Source of the DNA: DATCJA01 sp963814955
Lineage (GTDB): Bacteria > Acidobacteriota > Vicinamibacteria > Vicinamibacterales > UBA2999
Assembly (NCBI GenBank): GCA_963814955.1
Contig: CAWFEX010000015.1
Location: 703,767 to 767,766, forward strand
DNA: 64,000 bases
Reading direction: 5' to 3'
Shown: positions 26,379 to 32,972 of the stretch, in pieces
Numbering within the stretch: position 1 is the stretch's first letter
How the letters are laid out: each line of letters begins with the position of its first letter
The notes under the pieces: generated by a model
What the model saw: the letters and a program-made list of their open reading frames with translations, nothing else
Database searches by the model: none
Told to the model about the DNA's origin: nothing
Position numbers and translations under genes: made by a program

Positions 26379-27254
26379 TCAGATCACGAGCGCGGCATGA
26401 TCGCTGCCGCCCTCGGTGAGCCCGCGCGCCTTCATCCAGTCGTAGGTGCGGGCGAAGAGTGCCGGATCGTAATGGTCCACGTGCTTGTACCGGACGAACG
26501 CCCGCAGCAGTTCGGACGGCTGCAGAGCGCCGTTGGCGTGCACCGCCACATGATGGGCGTACTTGTAGAAGTCGGCATTGATGCGATCGACCGCCTGGTT
26601 TTCCGCATCGTAGTACGCGGTGCGCTGCTCGACGGTCAGATCGGCGGAGATCACTTCGCCTCCACGGTAGAAGCAGGCGGCAACGACGTGCGCGCCCTCC
26701 TTGATCCCGAGACTGATGAAGGGCTCCATCAACGTCGCCACGCGGATAGTCCCCTGCCTGAGCGCGACCCAGCGCGCCTGCGGCAGCCCGCCGCGTTCGA
26801 TCCTGACATGGTCCGGACCGAGGGCGCTTTCGAGCATCTGCACGGTGCAGTAATGCGAGCCAGTCAGCTCCTGGACGACCACCGGCACATCGGCAAGGTC
26901 GCCCGGTACCTGCAGTGTTTCATCGAACGTCAGGATGGCCTGAGCGGCCACTGCCGCCCGCAACGCAGCGATGTTCCCGGCGCGGGCGCCGCGTTCCAGC
27001 CGGTCGATGCTGGCCCATTCGCAGACGTTGTAGCTGTCGGCGGATCCGCACTCGAACATCTGCTCTTTGAGTCGCGACATGATCGGGCGTTCCGCGTTGT
27101 CCTTCTCGCGATCTGCGTAGGTGGCTGAGAAGCGGACATCGAGGCCAGCCGCCTCGAACAGCCCTTCCTCGATGCCGACGATGACCGGCAGATCGAACAC
27201 CGGATTGTTCGGCGCAATCCTGATGACCGGCTTTTGCTGAACGGACGGCATCAT
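26379..27254 (-). CDS. NMT1-like/4,5-dihydroxyphthalate decarboxylase-like protein
   Basis: The protein has 291 residues, with no signal peptide. The pattern is IRIAPNNPVFDLPVIVGIEEGLFEAAGLDVRF, split here as NNPVFDLPVIVGIEEGLF plus EAAGLDVRF, then ECGSADSYNVCEWASIDRLE. It shares the two-lobed type 2 binding fold with the gene at 24174 but is divergent. It is convergent with the MFS gene (gap of 4 bases), so it is transcribed separately. It could be a decarboxylase for an aromatic acid or a sensor; this is inference. Confidence 0.7.
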   Translation of the reverse strand: MMPSVQQKPVIRIAPNNPVFDLPVIVGIEEGLFEAAGLDVRFSATYADREKDNAERPIMSRLKEQMFECGSADSYNVCEWASIDRLERGARAGNIAALRAAVAAQAILTFDETLQVPGDLADVPVVVQELTGSHYCTVQMLESALGPDHVRIERGGLPQARWVALRQGTIRVATLMEPFISLGIKEGAHVVAACFYRGGEVISADLTVEQRTAYYDAENQAVDRINADFYKYAHHVAVHANGALQPSELLRAFVRYKHVDHYDPALFARTYDWMKARGLTEGGSDHAALVI

Positions 27255-27467
27255 GCCCCTCCAGACTCCGATGAATCGGAGATTCTATACAACGACGCCT
27301 GCGATTCTTGACTGGCCAATTGCGAAACAGGCATCGCGCGCTCCGGACCCCGACGGGGCGCGCCAGCTAAACGTCACAATTGTGCGCGGTTACGACGCAA
27401 TGCGTGGTGGTCCGAATGTTGCCGCCCAGGATTCCCGCGTTCGGACCGCGCGACAAGTGAAAAACCT

Positions 27468-27986
27468 ATGGGATCGCGTTCGAGGGCCGGTAAGGCCCTG
27501 ACACCGCCGACGGCTTCGCCCTGGAAATCGATGTGGGCAGCACGTCGCTTTATGCTCGGCCCGTCGCTCTCACGCTTTCAGGCAGTCGTCGGTACGCTGG
27601 CAGGGATCGTGTCGATCGCGGGCGCAGCGTTCTCTCTCGTGGAATTTGTCCGTCCGGCAAACACGGGAAACCTGGTGACTGTCGTGCAGGCTGCGGGCTC
27701 CCGCGGAAACGTCGCCGATGCAACGATCGAAGTCCTTACGACTCAGGACGCAATCGTTGCGACGCTCACGCCCGACTCTACAGGTCGCGTCACTCAGGAG
27801 CTGACGGAGGGTATCTACGTCGTCCGAGTAAGCCATCCGCGCTATGCGCCTGAAGTGCGTCGCGTTCACGTGCTGCCGCGACAGACAGTGGAAATGAGAG
27901 CGAGCCTGCGGCCGGGTTCGTCCTCGCCGATCAAACGCGCCGTCAACAGTGGAGTGAACACCGTCCGGAAGGCGTTTCGTTTTTGA
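27468..27986 (+). CDS. Membrane-anchored carboxypeptidase-regulatory-like (PEGA-like) protein
   Basis: The product has 172 residues. One hydrophobic segment (VVGTLAGIVSIAGAAFSLVE, about residues 41-60) is followed by a beta-sandwich domain with VADATIEVLTTQDAIVATLT and TEGIYVVRVSHPRYAPEVRR, typical of carboxypeptidase-regulatory/PEGA folds. The start may be one of several Met codons from 27468 to 27552. It probably lies outside the membrane with a single anchor. No operon partner. Confidence 0.6.
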   Translation: MGSRSRAGKALTPPTASPWKSMWAARRFMLGPSLSRFQAVVGTLAGIVSIAGAAFSLVEFVRPANTGNLVTVVQAAGSRGNVADATIEVLTTQDAIVATLTPDSTGRVTQELTEGIYVVRVSHPRYAPEVRRVHVLPRQTVEMRASLRPGSSSPIKRAVNSGVNTVRKAFRF

Positions 27987-28049
27987 CGGACCAGCGCCGA
28001 ATGCTCGCTGCCACGACGCGAGGTTCGACGGCATTGACGCAGGCTGCGG

Positions 28050-28796
28050 TTATCGTCGAATAGGAATCGGAGACGGCACGCCAAGGAAGCGTTCGCGAAA
28101 GCGCAGCTCGTCGGAGATGGTGTAGATCGTTTCGATCATGGCACCGTCCTCAACGCGCTGGTACTTCACTTCTGCCGACCAGGGTTTCGTGAATGCGCCC
28201 GGATCCTCGAACGTGAAGTGCATCACCAGCGTGTCGCCGACGCGCCGGATACGCTCGACGATATGCAGGTCCTCGGTATGGGGGACGCCCTGTGAAGTGA
28301 GCCAGGTCGAGGTCTTGTAGCCGGTCGAATCGACGACCAGTGTGTCGCCCTCCCACTTGCCGACTGCGTTGCCGTACCACGTCGCCGGGGCGTCGGGCGA
28401 GTGCTCCTTGTTGATCGCGATCTGACGCCAGTTCTGGTTGTATTCCCACAAGTGGTAGACGTAGTCGTCTGTCTGCACGAGCTTGAACTTCATCGGATGC
28501 ATCTGGATCCGCGGGTATCCATTCGGGTCGGCGTACAGGACCGCGGGATCGGTCGTCTCGCGGAAGTCACTCGAGGATGTCGGCTTCTCCGATTTCATCT
28601 TTTCGGCGGCCCACGGCGTGAGCGGGAAGCCCTCAGCTGGACGCAGCGACGCGCCGCCCGGGCCGCCAGGGTGAACCCAGGTACCCGAAATGTCCGGGCG
28701 CGGAGCCGGGGCCGGTGGTGCACTCTCCCGCGCACAGCCCGCCACGGCTGCGGCCAAGAGTCCCGCCGTCACGATGACGAGTCGCTGCGCCCTCAT
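28050..28796 (-). CDS. Hypothetical lipoprotein, partner of DUF6152
   Basis: The product has 248 residues. The start ends in the lipobox AVAGCARES. DISGTWVHPGGPGG near residue 35, MHPMKFKLVQTDDYVYHLWE, then WEGDTLVVDSTGYKTSTWL and a FEDPGAFTKPWSAEVKYQRV strand relate it to the secreted family of 10564, 11757 and 41259. Function unknown. It overlaps the preceding DUF6152 gene by four bases (ATGA at 28793-28796), repeating the arrangement at 3.0-4.1 kb. Confidence 0.7.
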   Translation of the reverse strand: MRAQRLVIVTAGLLAAAVAGCARESAPPAPAPRPDISGTWVHPGGPGGASLRPAEGFPLTPWAAEKMKSEKPTSSSDFRETTDPAVLYADPNGYPRIQMHPMKFKLVQTDDYVYHLWEYNQNWRQIAINKEHSPDAPATWYGNAVGKWEGDTLVVDSTGYKTSTWLTSQGVPHTEDLHIVERIRRVGDTLVMHFTFEDPGAFTKPWSAEVKYQRVEDGAMIETIYTISDELRFRERFLGVPSPIPIRR

Positions 28797-29161
28797 GCCC
28801 GGAGTTCCTTGCCGTCCGGCAGCACCACCTTGAGGAGTCTGCCGATCCGCGCGCCCCGCAGGCCCGGATTAAAGGTGACCGTCACCACGTCTCCCACCTT
28901 CAGCGACTTGCTGGTCCAGCCCCGGTTGGCGATGTTCGGCGGGGAGCCGAGCTCGAGCAGCCAGCGGGCGCTCTTGTCCTCAACGGACGCGATCCCGACC
29001 TCCACATGCGGATTCGTCCACATGAATTCCGTGATCGTCACTTTCAGCGTCGTTTCCTTGCTGACGTCATAGAGCGATGCCGCTCCGTGATGCGCGAGCG
29101 AAGAAATCGAGAGCTGAAGAAGACCCACGATTACAGCAAGAACCAATACCCGGCTGTGCAT
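28793..29161 (-). CDS. DUF6152 family secreted protein
   Basis: The product is 122 residues from the ATG at 29161, which begins a signal peptide ending SLAHHG; the frame opens further upstream but without a signal. The HHGAASLYD start, TNPHVEVGIASV and LKVGDVVTVTFNPGLRG are the DUF6152 pattern. It is co-translated with the lipoprotein gene downstream (28050-28796). Function unknown. Confidence 0.75.
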   Translation of the reverse strand: MHSRVLVLAVIVGLLQLSISSLAHHGAASLYDVSKETTLKVTITEFMWTNPHVEVGIASVEDKSARWLLELGSPPNIANRGWTSKSLKVGDVVTVTFNPGLRGARIGRLLKVVLPDGKELRA

Positions 29162-29255
29162 AAGGGCCTCGTTTGGAATCACGAAAGAACGACGAAAAAC
29201 CGATGCGGAGTATACCCGGTCGCTCGAGTCTTGGTAAGCGGCTCTGGAGGAGGCA

Positions 29256-29342
29256 GTGATGCAGTTCGACGGCGACAAGACCGAAAACATGACGAAGATC
29301 TCGAATGACAGGGTCAGCCTCGAGCAGCTCGCATGGCCGTGA
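29256..29342 (+). pseudogene. C-terminal remnant of a SnoaL/NTF2-like gene
   Basis: A frame of 28 codons ending in TGA reads VMQFDGDKTENMTKISNDRV and then SLEQLAWP. It matches the last 28 residues of the gene at 19264-19680 at 20 of 28 positions and ends at the same place. No upstream part is recognisable. The match is too good to be chance. It is a truncated copy left by duplication and deletion. Confidence 0.6.
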
Positions 29343-29450
29343 AGGCATGCGCCGAAGTGTGAAGGAAGTTCGAAGCCTCATCCGTGGGCCAGAGGTTATA
29401 CTCCGCACCATGGACGCGCGACTCCCGATCCCGATGTCTGATCCAGAAGC

Positions 29451-30570
29451 ATGAAGAAGCCGGCCTCGGGATTCTCTGCGTTCATCAGCTATGCCTCCGA
29501 CGACCGCGAGAAGGCTCACGAGATCTGCAAGAGCCTCGAAGGCCGCGGATTGACTTGCTGGATAGCACCGCGCGATGTGCGCGCCGGCCGCGAATATGCC
29601 GATGAGATCGTCACCGGCATCGAAAATTCCAGGTGCCTCGTCGTGCTGCTTTCCAAGGCGGCGAACGCATCCGCCTTCGTCTGCCGGGAGGTGGAGCGAG
29701 CCGTCGCGAACCACAAACCGATTTTCCCCGTCCGCGTCGAGGCAGTCATGCCGGATGGGGGACTCGAGCTGTTCATCTCGGGAACGCACTGGCTCGATGC
29801 CTGGGAAGGCGACTGGCACGATCACCTGCGGCGTCTTGTCCGGGATGTTGCCGACCTGACGGCCGGGCCATCTCGGCCGCCAGCCCGTCCAGATGGGGAG
29901 CGTCGCCGGTTGCGCGTTCTGTATGGGGCTGCGGCGCTCGTGATTGTGGCGGCGGCGTTGGGCGGGTTTGCCATGTGGACGTCCCTGCGGAACGGCAGCG
30001 AGACACCTGCGTCCGAGGCCCGACCGCCATCCAGTGCGGAACCCGTGAGCGAGCCAGTCGAATCATCACCGGCACTCGTCGAGGCGGGCACCGGGTCGGC
30101 CGCAGCCGTCGACCCGAAGACCCGATCGTCGGCCGCAGTCGAAGCGAGCCCCGGCCTGGCCTCGGCCAGGGATGCCCGCGCGCAGAGCACGCTGAATCAA
30201 GTGACGCCACCGGCGTCGGGCGTCGGGTACTCGCGCGGTGCCGCCGCCGGACGGCCAACCTTCGGCGCAGCGGACCGCCGTTTCTGGTCCTTCCGCCGTG
30301 CAACGCAGCGCCGAACTGGACGGGTTGCAGGATGATTACAGCGACCTCTCGCTTCGGGGTGGCGTGATTGACGACACTCTGAATCGTCTCTGGGAAGAGA
30401 TGCGGCCGCTCGCTCCAAGGCTCGATATCGCCACGCGGCAACGAAGCCTCAAGGCATCGCTGACGCGGGCACGCGACGCGCTCGACAACAGGGATGCTGC
30501 CGCGGCGAGGAAATACCTCGAAACCGCACGGGCTGATGCCGCGGCACTCGACGAGTTCCTGGGACGCTGA
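29451..30570 (+). CDS. TIR-domain transmembrane protein with C-terminal helical region (one frameshift)
   Basis: The first frame (29451-30335) codes for a TIR domain over residues about 8-130: FSAFISYASDDREKAHEICK, ENSRCLVVLLSKAANASAFV and a CREVERA segment where the TIR-fold catalytic glutamate normally lies. A transmembrane helix (VLYGAAALVIVAAALGGFAM, about residues 162-181) and a Pro/Ser/Ala-rich linker follow. Near 30225-30245 the reading moves to the next frame (to 30570), which gives a helical C-terminus (LDGLQDDYSDLSLRGGVIDD, then ARKYLETARADAAALDEFL). The join needs loss of one base. It has the plan of a membrane-tethered TIR protein, and the CsgG-like gene lies 50 bases downstream. 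Confidence 0.75.
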
Positions 30571-30620
30571 GCCGTGCTGGAGCGGTTGAGCGAACCAACC
30601 TCACGGGAAGGGTGAACATC

Positions 30621-31577
30621 ATGACTCGAGGGCTCTCTCTCGTCGCTGCGGCCGTCGTCACCATGCTTGCGGCGGACGCGTCGGCGCAAGACAAGAAGCG
30701 TATCGCGATCCTCAGTTTCGAGGACGCGGCCGTCAGGTCGTCTGCGGCCGCCGCGATCCGTTCGACGCAGGATGTCGGCGCGAGCCTCGCCGATGTGCTG
30801 GTGAATGAACTCCTCAAGGAAGGGAAATACACCATCATCGAGCGTCGGGCTCTCGACGAAGTACTCAAGGAGCAGAACTTCTCGAACAGCAGCCGTGCGG
30901 ACGCGAAGACGGCTGCGAACATCGGACGTGTGCTGGGCGTGGACGCCATCGTCATCGGGTCCGTAACGGAGTTTGTTGTCGAGGAGTCGGCCGTCGGGGT
31001 CGGGTCTGGACCGCTCAACCGGATCACGCGTGGCGTCGTGGGCGGCGGCAAGCGCGTCAACGCGAGGGCATCGGTGGCCATGACCGCGCGGATGGTGAAT
31101 ACGAGCACAGGAGAGATACTGACCTCCGTGTCCGGGAGCGGCGATTCGGCCAAGGGCTCGGTGGAGGCATCGGGCGGCTACGCCACTGGCATCGACATGA
31201 CATCGGCGTCGTTTCAGGGATCGGCGCTCGGGGAGGCGATCAACCGCGCGGCACAGTCAGTGGCGTCCGGTCTCAGCGAGTTCGCCGCGAAGCTGTCAGC
31301 CGTGCGAGTTGACTACACAGGACTGGTGGCAGACGTAACCGGCAACACTCTGATCCTCAACGTGGGACGTCTCAAAGGGGCGCAGGTCGGCGACACTGTC
31401 GAAATCAGCCGCTCCGGGCGAACGGTCCTCGACCCCGCGACCAAGAAGGTCCTTCGCACGTTCGTTGACAAGATCGCGACGGCCCGCATTACTGAAGTTG
31501 ACGACTCCTCGGCAACCGCGACGCTCACCGGTGCTGCAGCCGTGCAGGTGGGCGACCAGATTCGGCGCGTGCCGTAG
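30621..31577 (+). CDS. CsgG-like secreted protein
   Basis: The product is about 318 residues from the ATG at 30621 (a GTG at 30612 sits too close to the GGGAAGG ribosome site). A signal peptide ends ADASAQD. The CsgG/FlgT pattern is clear: KKRIAILSFEDAAVRSS, LADVLVNELLKEGKYTIIER, LGVDAIVIGSVTEFVVEES. The last 80 residues (ADVTGNTLILNVGRLKGAQV, then VGDTVEISRSG) match a FlgT C-terminal-like domain. CsgG family members form outer-membrane or periplasmic oligomers, and some are parts of surface export systems. It is coupled by position to the TIR gene. Confidence 0.82.
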   Translation: MTRGLSLVAAAVVTMLAADASAQDKKRIAILSFEDAAVRSSAAAAIRSTQDVGASLADVLVNELLKEGKYTIIERRALDEVLKEQNFSNSSRADAKTAANIGRVLGVDAIVIGSVTEFVVEESAVGVGSGPLNRITRGVVGGGKRVNARASVAMTARMVNTSTGEILTSVSGSGDSAKGSVEASGGYATGIDMTSASFQGSALGEAINRAAQSVASGLSEFAAKLSAVRVDYTGLVADVTGNTLILNVGRLKGAQVGDTVEISRSGRTVLDPATKKVLRTFVDKIATARITEVDDSSATATLTGAAAVQVGDQIRRVP

Positions 31578-31643
31578 CCCCTCCCATTAAGCTGACGATT
31601 ACGCCGTAGTGTCGGACGCGACAATGTGACTAGCCCCATATTG

Positions 31644-31720
31644 ACGTAGTGTCCGGCTTTAGCCGGACCAAAGACTTTCCTGGTGCTATCGCAAGGTCCG
31701 GCTAAAGCCGGACACTACGT
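31644..31720. repeat. Dispersed palindromic repeat, family B, copy 2
   Basis: Arms 31644-31669 and 31695-31720 are perfect inverted copies over 26 bases (ACGTAGTGTCCGGCTTTAGC, then CGGACC, against its complement) with a 25-base loop. Each arm alone folds on GTCCGGC/GCCGGAC. It lies in the gap between two convergent genes. Compare 4169-4222. Confidence 0.8.
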
Positions 31721-31751
31721 ACGATCCTCGACCCCGCCGCCGACCTGCCGA

Positions 31752-32231
31752 TTATTCCCCGGCTTTCAGATTCGGACCGCAGACAGAACCTCGATAAACC
31801 AGCTCGGCGGTTCCCACACCGGGACCGCCAGCATGACTGAATCCATCGAAGGTCATCGTGCCGGTAGCTCCGTCGTACTTGCCCGATCCCCCGGTGATCG
31901 TCAGTTCCACATGTACTGTGAATTCGCCCGGAGGCGCGCCTGGAATGGGAGTGCGCGTTGGAAATCCAACGGCAATCAACGTGTCGCCCCTGTTCGTCAG
32001 AAAGATATCCAGTGAGACCGTATTGGGTGGTGGGCTGGTGATGACCACCGTGCTGGCGCCGCTCAGCGTCCCGGTCACAACGCCCAGAAGCCTGCTTATA
32101 GGGTCGTTGGGTGCCTCAATGCGGGTCTCCGAGATGCCGCCACGGAGGATGTGGCAGTCCGCCCGCGCCTCGATGGCGGTGCCGAGCACGGCCAGACACA
32201 GCATCAGTGCTATTTTCGTGTTCCATTTCAT
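31752..32231 (-). CDS. Secreted hypothetical protein
   Basis: The product is 159 residues with a signal peptide ending AIEARADC. A TGTLSGASTVVITSPPPNTV repeat region and the segment VELTITGGSGKYDGATGTMT suggest a small beta-barrel or allene-oxide-cyclase-like barrel; GGSGKYDGATGT is typical of that fold. Cysteines near the two ends could pair. Function unknown. Transcribed opposite to the CsgG-like gene. Confidence 0.65.
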   Translation of the reverse strand: MKWNTKIALMLCLAVLGTAIEARADCHILRGGISETRIEAPNDPISRLLGVVTGTLSGASTVVITSPPPNTVSLDIFLTNRGDTLIAVGFPTRTPIPGAPPGEFTVHVELTITGGSGKYDGATGTMTFDGFSHAGGPGVGTAELVYRGSVCGPNLKAGE

Positions 32232-32393
32232 GACGAAGTCTCCTTTTCTCGGCGCGTCCGCGGCTCGATGGTCGCACCTCGCCGCGGAACCGCCCTACAC
32301 TTTGCGCTTTCACCGGTACAGGCGGAAGCGGGCGGCGGAACCGGCCACGAGGGTGATAATTTCTCGTGTCCCGCCCGGAGGAGGGGTGACTCC

Positions 32394-32972
32394 GTGAACG
32401 ACCGCGCCGAGGTCACGAACCTGCTGAGAGCCTGGGGCAACGGCGATCAGGAAGCGCTGGACCGGCTGTCGGAACGGGTCTACGGGGAACTGCATCGGAT
32501 GGCGCGCCGCTTCATGAAGAACGAGCGCCAGGGGAACAGTCTTCAGGCCACCGCGCTGGTCCATGAGGTCTATCTTCGACTGGTGGATGTGGGCAACGTG
32601 GAATGGCACCAACGAGCCCAGTTCTTTGCGATGGCGGCGCAGATGATGCGCCGCATTCTGGTGGACGCCGCGCGCGCCAGGGGTTCGCGCAAACGCGGCG
32701 GCCAGGTAATCCGCATGAACTTCGAGGAGGCGGCGGTTCTGGTGCCGGAGCCGGACCGGTCGATGATTGCGCTGGATGAAGCGCTGGCGGCGTTCTCGGA
32801 GATTGCCGAGCGTCAAGCCAAGGTGGTGGAGCTGCGCTACTTCGGCGGGTTGACGGAAGAGGAAATCGCGCACGCGCTGGATATCTCGCCGCGCACCGTG
32901 CGGCGCGATTGGGAGTTCGCGAGAGTCTGGCTGGCGCGGGAGCTGGCCAATTCGTCGGAACGGCGCGCATGA
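32394..32972 (+). CDS. ECF sigma factor (Sigma70_ECF type)
   Basis: The product has 192 residues from the GTG at 32394, which follows a GGAGGAGGGG ribosome site. The pattern LLRAWGNGDQEALDRLSERV, ALVHEVYLRLVD, QFFAMAAQMMRRILVDAARA and the region 4 helix-turn-helix EEEIAHALDISPRTVRRDWE places it in the ECF group commonly linked to Ser/Thr kinases in Acidobacteria and Planctomycetes. It overlaps the kinase start by four bases (ATGA at 32969-32972). The kinase may control its activity, as in other such pairs; this is inference. Confidence 0.88.
   Translation: MNDRAEVTNLLRAWGNGDQEALDRLSERVYGELHRMARRFMKNERQGNSLQATALVHEVYLRLVDVGNVEWHQRAQFFAMAAQMMRRILVDAARARGSRKRGGQVIRMNFEEAAVLVPEPDRSMIALDEALAAFSEIAERQAKVVELRYFGGLTEEEIAHALDISPRTVRRDWEFARVWLARELANSSERRA

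Noticed and set aside
25135..26400. Second open plus-strand frame of 421 codons over the MFS gene
   Set aside because: Arginine-rich shadow frame; the other frame has twelve hydrophobic segments and an ACS signature.
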